Shown: positions 44,055-57,480, counted from the first letter of the stretch. The stretch: DNA of 64,000 nucleotides from Papaver somniferum (GCF_003573695.1 NW_020650859.1:434001-498000), one strand, 5' to 3'. Notes: generated by a model not told the origin, from the sequence alone. A program made the numbers and translations.

Positions 44055-47000
44055 TAGGGCTGAACATGGTTTCGGTTTTCCGTTGGAAACCGACCAAACC
44101 AGACCAATAAGGAAGAAATCGAACCAAACCATTTAGATTTGGATTGGTTTGGTAAAAAAAGTTGAAAAACCGATATTACTGGTTTGGTTTTGGTTTTGGT
44201 TTGACCTGAAAAACCAAACCAAAAACCATTGGAAAACCGATAAATATAGACCGTTGATTAATATCAGATAGATTCAATCCACACCCTACGTATTTCTTAA
44301 GTTATAACCTAAGTATACATTTCGTCGACCTAATTTTCACTTCACATCTCTTCGCCTCATTCTTCAGTTCATAGACCAGAAACTAAAGTTAGGAGAAATC
44401 AAAAATCAAATCATGAATCGTGAATCGTGATCTCTAAACTCTAGTAGAATCTAATCATCCCCTCATTCTTCTTCTTCTCCTCCTCCTTCTTCTCAGGCGA
44501 AATCTGTTCATATGAGTTTGTAACCTGTCAGTGTTAGCTAGGGTTTACTAGTAGAAGGTATCATCTTCATTCTTCAGACGAAATAAACAAGTGAACATTT
44601 AATTTCTTTTAAGAGGTATCATATTTATGTAACTTGGGTTACTTGATTTACATGATTTATATTTAATCTAGGGTTTACTAAAATGATTTAATTTTGCTTG
44701 TTTTGTTTTTTTGCAGGATTAAGTTGATTTCTTTGATTCAACTATGGAGGAATCAGGATCAACACCAGTAAGATATTTTTCCTCAAGAATTTAGAAAAAT
44801 AGGATTCTAAAATTTGCGGTCTTCTTTTACCAATTCGTTCAAGTGATTGGTACCAGTGTGTCAATTCGTTCTTTTACCAATTTTTTTACTAAAATCCAGC
44901 TCTTTTTTGCGCACCCAACTTCAATATTATAACACTTGATAATGATGATGTTGATTTAGCAGTGAACTGATATTCATAATATTTAGTTAAATATATTGAT
45001 CTATTAAGTATTATGACCTGATTTACATAGGCTTGTTCATAGTTGTGAGTGTAAAACAATGACAGATATGTTCCAATAAAACTCCAACCTTTGGATATCT
45101 ACGTGTAGACAGTGGGTCTCATGGGATTAGCTCTAGCTGAGAGGACATCCAGTGAATTTATCTACTCCTTAATTACAAAATACTTCTTTGTGCATATAAA
45201 GTGTATCATCTATCATCCAGCCAACTCGAAAATAATTAGTATCTGTATATTATCCACCAATCTATGACTTGAAGGGACTAGAGATATTGTATAGAAATAC
45301 TTTACTTATCTTTTTAAAAAGCAAAGTAGTATTTGAATGCACTTTACTTATCTTTTTAATAAGTAGTATTTGAATGCACTTTGATATGCTTTTTTTTTAC
45401 ATGTTATCTGATTGGAATTTCTGCCTTGTTTATATTCAGGCTTCCGTTAACTCAAATGCATTGTTGCCACCACTACATCCTCCTCCAAGATCTTCTAACG
45501 CCTCAACAGAAGTTAGTTCAGTTGGAAAAGTACCAACTACAGGTGAAGCTCCATCTGCAAGAGAAGAAGAGGAAAGTTTTGATGATGAAGGAAAAAATGA
45601 GCTGGAGACTTATTTGAGAGAGAAACGAGAACCGCGGAAAGAGAAAGTTTCTTTTGATATCTTAGGTTGGTGGAAGACGAACTCGACTAGGTATATTACT
45701 TTGGCACTAATCTCAAGAGATATATTGGCTATACCCATCTCTTCAGTGGCATCTGAATCTTCCTTTAGCACTGGGAGGCGTATTCTCGATCCATATCGAA
45801 GTTCTTTACTTCCCACAACAGTTGAGGCATTGATTTGTGCTCAAAATTGGTTGAAGACGCCGATTGATCTTGATATTTCTTCCTTGGGACCAGAAGAGGA
45901 AGTTAGTTCAGGTATTATTTCATTTGTTAATTTGTTTGTAGAATTTTTGGACACTCACTGTATACTACTGATCGTGCATTTGTTCGTTGCAGAATTTTTG
46001 GACTCTCTCTCTCTAAATCCATGTTCGTAAACATAACAGATGATGATGTTGAGGACTAAGGAGTACCAAGGTAATTCATCTCACCAATTGGATTAGTTTA
46101 AGTTGGTAAATATTTTTGGAAGCATGTTTAGAATGACTGGTTCAATTATTATATTAGTGGCTACCTTTTCAAATCCGTCCAATCAGGTTTAATTTATCTG
46201 TTGTTGTGCCGTTTCGCATCAACATTACTTTAAGATGCCAGGACCAAAAGTGAATGTTAAAACACAAGCACGACAAAATCTAGATCCTGATTAACCAAAA
46301 TTTACTTTAAGATGCTTAATGTACGTGTTAGCCATCTAGTTTCAGGAAATCAGAAGGGATACACAATATTTTCATTCAAACTAGAATCGCATTGGACTTA
46401 TACGTTCACGAACTTCTATTGCATTGTAAAAGTGCAACACATGGTGTTTTCTTTGGATTTAATTTAAAGTCTTAATGTGCTAATTTAGTGCCTCTTAAAC
46501 CTGTTAAGTTATTACCTGGTAAAAATAGTTGGATTAATCATGTTCAGTTAGCAAAGAAAGATAGATTCCGAAGTTCGAAACCAAAATCAAATATAATCCC
46601 AGAAGGTTTAATTTAGTGGATGCATTGTCCTCCTGATGGTGTGTTTACATGTCACGTCTTTTCACTGTTAGCATTTTCATGTATTGCTTGCCATCATGAT
46701 TAGTGGAAATATACGTGAATTAGATTCTAACTACCAGTTGCTTGCCATTTTCATATACATGCAGTCAGCAACCCAGGAAAGTCTGAAGCTATCAGTTGAT
46801 TTTGTGGATGCATAGATGGAAAGTGTCGATGTTGTTTAGATGTTATGGAGACTGTGGATGTTTAGGTAGTTAGGTGGCACTTGCTTAGTTTATTTTTTTT
46901 ATATAAGTTTTGGTGAAACTGAAAGAAGATGTAATCTACTAATCTTTATCTTTTGAATTGTGTTTAAGAATGTTATGAATTTGGATTGTGTATGGAATGT

Positions 47001-47263
47001 GAATGCCTGTAGCCTGTAGGTAGGTTTGAAAATCTTTGAACTATGTTTTTTTTTTCTTAGATTTGAACTTTCAGTTTCCTGAAACTGACATAGCAGTCGG
47101 TTAACCGATATCCGTTGGAATAAACCGAAACCGGTTAGAACCATTAAGAAACCGAACCAATGGTTAATGGATTGGTTTGGTTCATATTTTAAGAAACCGA
47201 TAGTATTGGTTTCGGTTTTGGTTTGGCTAGAAACCGAACCAAAACCGACCATGAACAGCCCTA
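44055..47263 (+). mobile_element. hAT transposon, 3.2 kb, internally deleted
   Basis: Terminal inverted repeats tagggctgaacatgg and tagggctgttcatgg (read inward), both followed by 'ttttcggt/cggttttggtt'-like subterminal sequence. A perfect 8-bp target-site duplication CCTACCCT lies at 44047-44054 and 47264-47271. It encodes a hAT-type protein reduced mainly to the C-terminal dimerisation domain (next entry). The BED zinc finger and catalytic domain are missing, so the element cannot move by itself. A smaller relative lies at 47440-48156. Confidence 0.93.
44744..46030 (+). CDS. Shortened hAT transposase, dimerisation domain only
   Basis: Exons inferred at 44744-44767, 45440-45911 and 45993-46030 join in phase to 177 residues. 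The start MEESGSTP continues as ASVNSNALLPPLHPPP, then an acidic linker. The hAT dimerisation domain follows: LETYLREKREP, WWKTNSTRYITLALISRDIL, ASESSFSTGRRILDPYR, SLLPTTVEALICAQNWLK. The BED finger and RNase H-like catalytic core that normally separate the two ends are gone. The product could still bind full-length transposases, but it may equally be a non-functional remainder. Splice sites fit consensus, and expression is unknown. Confidence 0.6.
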
Positions 47264-47439
47264 CCTACCCTTTTTAGAAATTCTGGCTCCTGCCATTCTC
47301 GTTTTACTTGTTGTGTAGGAAGAACATCATAGCACCCAAATATTATCTGCACAAGGACTATAGAACAGAAGGTCAATATATGTTTGCGAATACATCCTTG
47401 CCGCTTTGTTTTATAATACTAAATCTTTTGTCTTACAAT

Positions 47440-48156
47440 TAGGGCTGAACATGGTTTCGGTTTTCCGCTGGAACCGGACCAAACCAGACCAATTAGGAAG
47501 AAACCAAACCGAACCATTTACTAATGGATTGGTTACGGTGTAGAAAGTGGAAAACCGATAGTGTTAGTTTTGGCTTGGTTTGACCTCTAAAACCGAACCA
47601 AAAACCATTGGAAAACCGATTAATTTTTAAACTTAGTTTCTACCGTCGATTTAGAAGTATTAGATTCTACCCATTGATTTAGAGGATAAATAGAAACCCT
47701 AAATCTAATATTTCATTATGATACTCTCCCTTTTTCTCCTTCTCCTTCTCTCAGCCGCCTCCCTTCTCCACCCCCAACTACGGTCTTCCTTTTTTTTATT
47801 TATCAATAACTAAATTAAGATATATTATATATCTTCTTTTGATCTCTAGAATTAGAGTAAGCTTTAACTATTCTTGATTTTTTTATTTTATTTTTTTTTG
47901 TCTGTATATTTGTGTAAACCAATACTATCGGCAACTACGATTTTTTTATCTGTAAATTTGTGTATTTTTTTTTTGGTTTGACATAATTATTGGTTAACCA
48001 AAAATCACTGGGACAAACCGAAACCAACTGGAACCATTTGGAAACCGAACCAATGGTTAATGGATTGGTTTGGTTTAGATTTTTAGAAACCAATAGTATT
48101 GGTTTCGGTTTTGATTTGGCTAGAAACCGAACCAAAACCGACCATGAACAGCCCTA
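47440..48156. mobile_element. hAT MITE of the same family, 717 bp
   Basis: Same termini as the 44055 element (tagggctgaacatggtttcg ... ccgaccatgaacagcccta), with a perfect 8-bp duplication CTTACAAT at 47432-47439 and 48157-48164. It has no coding sequence. It ends about 410 bp before the CPN20 start codon and so lies in or next to that promoter. Confidence 0.93.
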
Positions 48157-48566
48157 CTTACAATCCCTACTTACAATCGTAATAACTAAATCCTCTGGAC
48201 TCGCAGTAAAGGAAAGGAAAGCAACTGCGGGACACGTGTTAACTTGAGGGACACGAGGACAGGGAACCGGAACGACCCAAGAGTCTACGGTTTCTGGATT
48301 CCGGTTCCTCCTGGAACCGATTCAACCCATAACCTAAAGTCTCTAGAACAGTCTTATCTTTCTGCATAAAATCTCTACTTCCTCCTCATCAGTTTTACAA
48401 CTACTCCTCCTCCTCCTCCTCCTACAGTCTAGGGTTTTCATTTCTTCTTCACCCGTAAAACCCTAATCCTCTCTGCAGGTATCATCAAAATCCCAATCTT
48501 TTTATCGTCTGATTTTGACCTAAAACTAATGGAAGTCTAATCTTTTTAATTTGTTTTCTAGTTGTA

Positions 48567-50999
48567 ATGGCGACAGTACAAGTAACTGGTTCAGGAATTG
48601 GATTATTGCCTTCATTTGAAGGACTTAGCAGATCCAGTGTTAAGTTTTCAACTTCTTCTGCTGGTATTGCTTCTTCAAAGAGGTCTTTCAGAGGTCTTGT
48701 TGTTAAAGCTGCTACTGTTGTTGCTCCAAAGGTATTCATTTTTAATCTTCAATTCAGGGTTTGTTTTGGTTTTTATTTGGATAAGATTTTGGGATAAAGC
48801 TGAAACCTTTTTTACATTATCTTGATTTCTTTGCTGTGAATTATTAAGGGTTTATATGAAATCTCAGGTTATTGAATTCATAGGGGGTTTTAGGGATGGA
48901 GTGAAGCTTTACCAATTGGAGTGGTGGTTGGGGGTGGGTAGAGTCAGGATTGGTTGGAATTGTTTGGGGTTTTGTATGAAAGCTCAGACTATTGAATTCT
49001 TAGGGTGTTTTAGGGATGGAGTAGAGTTGATTCGGGTGTATCACACTTGTGGTACATTCAGGCTTTGAGTGTTCTACTTACTGGATTATTGATTGAATGA
49101 GCTACCCAAATTAAAACCCCTGTGAATTTTATTGTTTGCGTATTTTCTCTTCAGTTTGAGTGAACTGATAGAATCCTTATGAGTTTGCTGTTCGGATAAG
49201 ATTTAGGGATAAAGTTGAAACCTTTTTACATTATCTTGATTTCTTTGCTGTAATCTTTGGTTGGAATTGTTAGGGATTTGTATGAAAACCAGGCTATTGA
49301 ATTCTTAAGGTTTTGTTTAGTGACGGAGTATAGCTTAACAAACTGGAGTGGTGGGTTACATTGGGGCTTTGTGTTTCTTACTAATTGAATTGTTGGGTAA
49401 ATCCCTGTGAATTTTATTGTTTGGGTATTTGTTGTTGACACATGAATTTGCTAGTGCTCGTTAGAATGAACTGATAGAATCCTTGTGATTTTGCTGTTTG
49501 GGTAGTGATTTCTTAGCCATTGTCTTATGAATTGCTGCTTTTGTTTTCGATTGGAAGAAATTTTGAGTTGACAAATATGTGATTTTTTTATGTTGTTTGA
49601 GGCCGGCAGCCATGTGTCTGATTTGCTTTCTGTTGAGACACGAGAAGGTTTGTGAAATTAAAGGCTCATTGTGAAACTAACCATTAGGCATTATTATGCG
49701 ATTTTCTTTGCTCGGTGAGTTTATTCGAAGCATGTTTAGGTAGTGGATAACATTTGCGAACTTGCTGGTGGATAAGAATGAAGTGCTATGACTGTCAATT
49801 GGTATTTGATGGATTCTATTTTTGTTCACTTGTTGTTACTCAAATCTGTATATAGTAAATGACCTATTTTGCTCTATTGTTTCTTCAGTACACTACCCTC
49901 AAGCCCTTGGGAGACAGGGTGCTCGTTAAAATCAAGACAGCAGAGCAGAAGACCACAGGTGGTATTTTGTTGCCTTCTACCGCTCAGACTAAGCCACAAG
50001 GAGGTGAGGTCGTTGCTATTGGGGAGGGTAAGACCGTCGGAAAGGCCCAAGTCGATGTTAGTGTGAAGGTAATGATCAACTCAGCTATGTTTTTTTTTTC
50101 TGATATCTATGGTTTTGAATTAGCATTGACAATTGTAAGCTGATTTGTTGGCAGACTGGTGCTCAAGTCATTTACTCCAAATACGCCGGAACTGAGGTGG
50201 ACTTCAATGGAGTAAGCCATCTTATATTGAAGGAAGATGACATTGTTGGTATTCTCGAGACTGAGGATGTCAAGGATCTTAAGCCCCTGAGCGACCGTGT
50301 GTTAATCAAGGTCTGTTCTCACTTTAGCTTGTTAGATTTTTCATAATCTAGAGAATTTAAGGTAGCTTGTTAGATTTTGATAGAAATAAAAAGAGCTGCG
50401 CCGGAATTTTACGGGGAAGGGTTGGACCTTGTACTACGAGGCACAATAGTAGTATTGGGTTCATGTGAACGTAATTGCTTTTACCCAAGCAGGAAATCTT
50501 TTAGATTGGGGAGTCGTTGTGTTCCTTTTGTTGCACTCTAATTTGTGATTACATATTTGAGTGTTTACTTATTTAAAGTGGCTCTGACACATGATCGCGA
50601 TTCCAGGTTGAGGAGGCAGAGAAGGAGACTGCTGGTGGATTACTTCTGACAGAGGCTAGCAAGGAGAAGCCCTCCATTGGAACGGTAAGCAAACTTCTGT
50701 TTGACGGGTTTGAGTTACACATGCATAACCTGCTCATATCAATCAATATCCATGTACGGCCTACCTCTTGTGGTGTTTGTTGGTTAGATTGTAAAGTAAA
50801 GCATTGCTTGTTTTCTGTGTCTTAGGTTATTGCTGTCGGTCCCGGTCCTCTTGACGAGGAAGGAAAGAGGAAGCCACTATCAGTTGCTCCAGGGAACTCT
50901 GTCTTATACTCCAAGTATGCTGGAAACGACTTCAAAGGCGCTGATGGTTCTGATTACATTGCTCTTAGGGTAGCCGATGTGATGGCTGTGCTAGCTTAG
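48567..50999 (+). CDS. CPN20: 20 kDa chaperonin, chloroplast (CPN20/CPN21), five exons
   Basis: Plastid co-chaperonin that caps the Cpn60 ring and helps fold Rubisco and other proteins. It consists of two fused GroES-like domains. Exons 48567-48731, 49889-50068, 50155-50310, 50607-50684 and 50826-50999 give 250 residues, close to the usual ~253. Residues 1-50 form a Ser-rich transit peptide ([19 protein letters not shown]). Domain 1 starts [13 protein letters not shown] and has the mobile loop [15 protein letters not shown]; domain 2 starts [20 protein letters not shown] and has [14 protein letters not shown]. The end VADVMAVLA is typical. The frame is intact across all splice sites. A 5' untranslated intron before 48567 is possible. 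An hAT MITE sits just upstream. Confidence 0.95.
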
Positions 51000-51895
51000 A
51001 GTGATCCTGTGGCTATGTAGAATAATTTTGACTGAGATCTTTGAGGCATTGTAGTTTTTATTTTTTCTTGCAAAGAATAGATTAATGTTAAAACATGAGC
51101 AGAGCAGAATCAGATTTATCACCATCAAAACATGGGGTATGTTCCAGAATGTTATGAACTTTTAGAGCTTCAAAATGGGAATCAAGCTTCGGGAACCTAT
51201 TTATGCTTTTGCTCAAACTGTTGGCATTTTAGTAACTAACTGGGAACCTGCAGAAAGGTTTGCTTGCATTTACATTGATGTTCCAGGGTTTGTCATGCCT
51301 CAGAAAACACAAGCTACATGAATTCATTGGGTAAGAAACTACAAAAGAAGTTGATTATTCTGGATGTTGTTTAAGCAGAGTTTCTTTATACAAAATTCAA
51401 GATCCCAGGTATTACAACTTCAGCGAAAACATAAAACACAAACAAGGCAACAAAATAAAAGCAATATAACAGTACAGCTTTCTAACAGCGCTCAACTGTC
51501 TTTGCAAATCTCTCCTGATTCCAGAGTAACAAGAATCCCTACTAGGTACTTGAACTACACAGAGTGATTGGTATGTAAGTAACAAAATGCATCCTTTGTC
51601 AGCAGAAACCAGTTTAGCCAATACAGAATGAACATCAACAGTGTTGTAACATAAAGATCACTATGGCCAGCAGAATGGCAAAAATTGTAACTGTCTGCAA
51701 AGTACCTCTGCACCAAAACTTAGCTGGTCCATGAGTTGAGTTGCTGCAGAAGGAAGGATTTAAGAAGATGTCCACTAAGTCAAGTACGCTGCGAGATTAT
51801 CAGCCGTAGCATTGAGTCTATTGACTCTCTTCGGAACAAAATTGAACTCAACAAAATTCATATTATAGGTCTTTGTATCAATTTTACAGTTGGAA
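51000..51895. other. 3' flank of CPN20, no gene
   Basis: Contains the probable 3' untranslated region and AT-rich spacer up to the CACTA insertion point. No supported coding region. Confidence 0.4.
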
Positions 51896-54800
51896 CACTA
51901 GTGGAAAACAGACATTCCGCGGCCCTCAGAACAGGTCATATATAAGAGTTAAACGACCTGTTCTAGGGTTCTCTGAATGGGTCGTTGATAAAGCGTTTTT
52001 TAATTGCACGGCCCCTTACGCGTGGGTCTCTGAACAGAGACCGTTTCTTACGGTAACTAGATGCTGATCCCGTGCGCGTGGGTCGTAGATTTGAATTATA
52101 ATATAAAAAAAATACAGATTCAGATCAGCTGAAATGCCTGAATCTGAATTAATCTGACTGACATTGAAGTCAAACTAAAGTCAAGTCAAATTAAAGTCAA
52201 ACTGAAATTCAAATGCAACTTCAAATTAACTGAAATTCAAATACAACTTCAAATTTGACTGAAATTTATAATCAAACTGAAAATTTTAACATTCATTCAT
52301 TTTATCCATTGGGTTTAAAATTACACAAAAAAAGAGGAAATTTTGAGTTCAGAACAATATATGTCCAAGCTAGCTAGTAAGTTCAAACAACAACATGCTA
52401 AACTAATTGATAAACCAATAGACGATGTTCCGACAACGTGTGACAGGCAAGAATTGAAATGTTAAAACTGTAGAGCTGATGCCAAACCAAAAGAAACATA
52501 TAAAAAATGCTTTGAGACTATCATGCCTCTCACTAAGGTGTAAGCTCCAAAGTAACCAGGATATCAAGAGAACCTACATATCAAAACACAACAATTCAGA
52601 ATTTGTTAAGGATACGTAACAGTCATGAATATTACAAGCTGCAAAGATGAACAACTTACTCTACAGTTAAGCAAACAACCTAACAACCCTTGTTACCACT
52701 TTCCATGACGAATCTTAGTACACCACTGCAGGCCCTAAGCACAGAAACTTCATTAGTGATGCATAAAGAGATGGGTCAATTATTGCTATTTTTGGATTGA
52801 TTGGCAAGACAAACTAAATGTAGATGGTTCCAGGGAAAATAAATCCAAATTTCGCACAAGAGATAAAGGTCAAGGAGAAACAAATGCGTCCATTTCTAAA
52901 ACTTACATGCAGTAGAAGGGTAGGTGTTGCACTATAGATTTGGCTATTTGTCCAAAAGCAACCAAAAATAGTCATCTCGACAGCTGTTACAAACACAACA
53001 CAAATGTATGAACGCCCATACCTATAAGTACCGATACTTTCAAGGTTTGGATGGAACAATTAAGAATTGACAAAGGATTTATTGAAAGTTAAGATACACA
53101 ATGAAATTACTATGTATACTTCTTTACAGTAAGGGAAATTCTATACGAAAAAGGCTTCTAGGCCATTGAAACTAACCTTTATCAAGATCTGTAACTTCAA
53201 AAACCTACAATTGGAATTTTATCACCAAGTTCCATAGAGACAGGATGCTACACAGTCACATACCAAATGAGAAGGCTCAAAAAATATAAAAAAACTTAAC
53301 ATAATTCCAAGGTAAAGCTATAACATAACTTAACCAATTGAGATGCAAAGGCCATCACCTTAGAACCAGTTGCAGAACTTCTGATGAATGCAACCTGGTT
53401 AAGGGACGGATTATCTTAGTGCTTATTCAACATGAAATCAATAATACCATAGATGCAGAGATAAAACATCAAATACTGATGAAGAACAAAACCTTCTTTT
53501 ACTGTAGGACTCTAAAACAGGACAGAACTGAAAACAGGGAACTGAGACAAACTGATCCAAGCAGACATGTAATTTACCAAATTTTACACGCCCAAGACTT
53601 ACCAAATGTTAAACGCTACAAGAAAAGGACAAGATATTCACCTCTACCAATAATCATTATTGCAACCAATTTAATTACATGTGCTATACTGAGAGGGATG
53701 AAGAACCTGTGATTCAATCACGAAGAACTAAGTAAGTAAGCTGCAATTAGATTATATACCAGCACAATCTTTAGAAACGAATTTAATGTGTAACCAGTAA
53801 GATGCACTTTACAACCACTGCTCAATAATTTAAAAACAATTTTATCTTCCTACAGAGGAATCGATTCGGTCAACCTTGCTTAAGGATTTTCACATTGAGG
53901 AGCTTGTCAATGTGAAAAGGTCACATGATGCAAATAACATTCCTTACAAAGAGTAAAATGTTGAACTAAGCTATAAGCTATGAAATATGTTGCTTGTGTT
54001 GGACAATGGCACACTCACCTATTATCAAATTCATATAATAAAGATGCAGAATAACATTCTCACAGCAGAATCTAAGGTGAATATTTAGGCATCAGATATG
54101 AATATTTATCATGATTGACAGACAGAGACCTTAACGTTTATCAGATTTGGACACTACATATGCACATAGATGCACATATGGGATCCACAGATCATTCATT
54201 CCCTAAAATCATTCACTGAAAACAAAAGCGAGACCTTAAAATCCGTGGTAATGAAATATAAAGGTTAAACTTCTCATGTTAACAGTTTGAAATATCTTTT
54301 TTACATACCCATATGATGCAAACTTTCTAAATTTATTAGAGTCAATACCGAGAATAAAAAATTTGATACAAAAATGTAACAACTAGTCATACTGTCTACA
54401 CGGTTTCTAGCCTATACAGATAACAAATTGAGCATCTTAAGTAATAAAATCATAAGCATAAATTAGCGAACCATGTTAGATACGCAATATTTATGGTATA
54501 TACAATGAAAACCAGCTATAACTTGAACTAAAAGATGACAAATTCACACAAAAATTACAAACCCATCCAAATATCTGATACCTAACACAGTTCCTATCAG
54601 TTTTTTCTCAGAGTCTTAACATCACTTTCACAAGCAAAAGACTGCAAAAACACCTAAGCATATATACATCTCGAGTCAACCACAAGAAAATTTGTAATAT
54701 GACGGATAAAGAAGGTATGACCTGCTAACCAAGAAAAAAGGTGGGACTGATATGATGTATATGAACTAATCAATTACTTATATTACAGCAAAGGATATCA

Positions 54801-55943
54801 TCAGTACTCACAAGTGACAACAATAAAGGTGGTAGTCTGTAGATATATAGACTTCATAAATCTCATTTTTCCTTCAATAAGAATATGCTACTCAATTACA
54901 AAAGCAGTTTCCTATGTTAAGTAAAAACCAGAATATATTATCTACCATTCCAAGTATCTACGTACCAGAGGATCCTTCCATATCAAATGAGACAAAATCA
55001 GTAAGAACCTAAATCAATTAACAACTGAATCTAAACAAACCCCAAAATCAGATAAAACTTTCACATCAAAATCAGTTACAATTAAACATATCCACCCATT
55101 ACCTAGACCCTAATATAAAATCAAGTTGAAAGAAAAACCTAAATTCTGTACCTGATGAAGTTTGTAAAATCAAACCCTAATAACCGCTCCAAATTGAGAA
55201 ATCAACCTGAAATCAACATGAAATCAACCAATAATCGAAACATGGTTAAAACCCAATAAAGAGAATCAACCAAATCAACAAAAAGAAAAGAATTTTTTTT
55301 AAAAACTCAATTACTGTACCTGATGAACCCTAATAACCGCACCAAATTGAGAAATCAACCTGAAATTAACCATTGATCGAAAAATGGTTAAAACCCAATA
55401 AGGAGAATCAACCAGATCAAAAAATAAAGTTATAAGAAAAGAAAATAAGAGAACTTGAATTCAAACCCTAACTTTACCTGATGTTGTTTGAAAAATTAAA
55501 CCCTGCGCAAAATTAAGAGATGTGAAGATTTATCGAGTTTCCATTAGGTTTCTGTTACGCTTTCAAGCGAAAAAAATTCATGGTGGACTCTGGTTCGTGG
55601 TGGTGGTGTTTAAGGAAAAGGTGTTCTGCTGCGGATAAGGTTTGGGCGAAGTGAAGTGAGAGAAAGATATCGAAATATATATAGGCTCGTTAATACCAAA
55701 GTTGAATCTTGACCGTGCAAATTGAAACTACCAGATCTGAATCGGAGGTTGAGGGTCGTTAAATCGGTAGCTCCTTGATGGCAAAATAGTAAATAAAATT
55801 TCTAGTTCAGAGAAGGCTAACTAGGCTCTCAGAATTTTTCCGTGTTTTTACCGAACCAGAGACCGTTATCTTTGGTCCACGTATCCGCTACGGTCAGTGA
55901 GGGTCTCTGATGTGGGTCCTAGAAACCCCATTTTCCACTAGTG
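51896..55943. mobile_element. CACTA transposon, 4.05 kb, no transposase
   Basis: Termini CACTAGTGGAAAA at both ends (inverted), with a GAA target-site duplication at 51893-51895 and 55944-55946, the 3-bp size expected of CACTA elements. Subterminal GC-rich stretches repeat variants of 'gggtctctga' and 'agagaccgtt' near both ends, the usual transposase-binding layout. The 3.5-kb interior is AT-rich and shows no transposase coding sequence, so it is non-autonomous. Near the right end a block with 'ccctaataaccgc' and 'ccaaattgagaaatcaacct' is present twice, about 170 bp apart. Confidence 0.9.
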
Positions 55944-56278
55944 GAATGACGAATTCTACAAGGAATGAAGGAGACTTTCCTTTGTAGAACACGTGTCCAC
56001 ACGTTCAGCAAGAAAGCTATTCACTTCAGCAACAAGAGGACTTGTGTCGACCAAAATTGAGCCTGCAACCAACACAGTTTTATCCTTGTCCCTCGCAAAT
56101 GCAGCAGCATAATAACAAATAGTAGCAACAGCTGCATACACTTGCATTGACAACATTGGGAGCAGGAGGACTCTATTGACATCTCAAGTGAGAATACTGG
56201 TCATCATAACCAGGAAACTCAAGTTCGTCAATATCAGCAACATGACTTTTTGTACTAGAAGAAACCATCCTTGACAAT
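55944..56278 (-). other. Spacer with one unexplained open frame
   Basis: The minus strand has a 66-codon frame at 55956-56156 starting MLSMQVYAAVATICYYAAAF. No family was recognised and no splice signals support a longer gene. It could be an exon of a gene broken by the CACTA insertion. Confidence 0.2.
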
Positions 56279-56468
56279 CTATGTTATAAAAGGCCCCTTG
56301 GGCGCTCGCCTAGGCGCTCTAGGTGGGCGAGGTGCCAAAGTGGCGCCTAAGTAAAAAAGCACCAAAGGCGCCAAATTAGGCTTACTGCTGTTGTTTTCTA
56401 ATTGTTAGACGCTCGCCTGGGGAGCTGGGCTTGGCGCCTCGCCCCGCCTAGCACCTAATACAACATAG
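56279..56468. mobile_element. GC-rich MITE, 190 bp, 8-bp target duplication
   Basis: Ends ctatgtt(g)ta are inverted, and the inside is rich in 'gcgctcgcctaggcg'-type sequence able to fold back on itself. A perfect duplication TTGACAAT flanks it at 56271-56278 and 56469-56476. The 8-bp size fits the hAT superfamily. A 15-bp match to its right end occurs at 20354-20368. Confidence 0.85.
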
Positions 56469-56476
56469 TTGACAAT

Positions 56477-57480
56477 AGCCCGAATGTTGATGAAAAGTTT
56501 CTCAAAAACACCAGCTTTCCATACAACATGCCTTTATTACCTTGATCCACTTAAGCTCAATACATCATATCTTGGTGGTCTTTGCCATGGAATGGATATT
56601 GCAAATCTTTTTTTTCCCATTGGAAACATGTAATATCCAGTTTTCCTGTTGTACTGCCACTCAATGATTCTTAAGCAACCAAAAAATACTGACTTTTATC
56701 TTGTTGAGGCTGAACAGGATAGAGACTTCCTGTAAAAGTTGTGATTATAGACGTGCCACGGAAAAAAGGAACTGCAGTCTACCCATCGATCTCAATCTTC
56801 TTGAATGTCTTTTTTCTGCTATCATAAAAATGCAGAAAGTTAAACTTTCTATAAAGTGACTGATCCTCAGAGATCCGATTCCTTTCGCCGCTTCCTTGAC
56901 AGTTCTCCAGTTTTTTGTCGTTGCCTCCATAATCTAACATCCACAACAATGCTGTCACTTAACTACAGTTACGCGCCCTTTTAACATGATTAGAGCGATA
57001 TTCCCGTTACACACATGATCCTTGTAAATATGGTATAAATTCAAGAGGATCAACCTCCAAGTTATACAAAAATATAGATAGAGAATAACTCTGATCCAGA
57101 AAGTAGTACACTGCTATAGCTTACACAGAAATGGAAAAGTGATCAATCTCCTAAAATCTCTCTCTTGAGGTGGTATTTATAGCTTTCTAAAATTCTCTTT
57201 GGTTGCTCGACATCGTACAGATGTAGGATTTTGACATTCCAAATATTCTCGTACGTCGATCTGCGTACACGTGTCCTTGCCGACAGCCTCTCCTTTCAGG
57301 CACCCTCTTGATGGACTCTGGGCAGCCTTATCCGGGACCCACCTTTGTTGACGTGTACCTTCGGTCTAAAAATGACCGTTGACTGTCATAAGAAAAGGAT
57401 TTATCTTTCTCTTCTTCATTTTTCATCATACATTGTCTTTCCAACTTCTCATAAGCTGACACTCCCACCAATACACAATG
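56477..57480. other. Spacer, no gene supported
   Basis: A minus-strand frame of 61 codons (56745-56930, MEATTKNWRTVKEAAKG) lies about 240 bp downstream of a TATAAATA box (57179-57172 on the minus strand). That is a promoter-like arrangement, but the frame is short and unrecognised. Confidence 0.3.
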
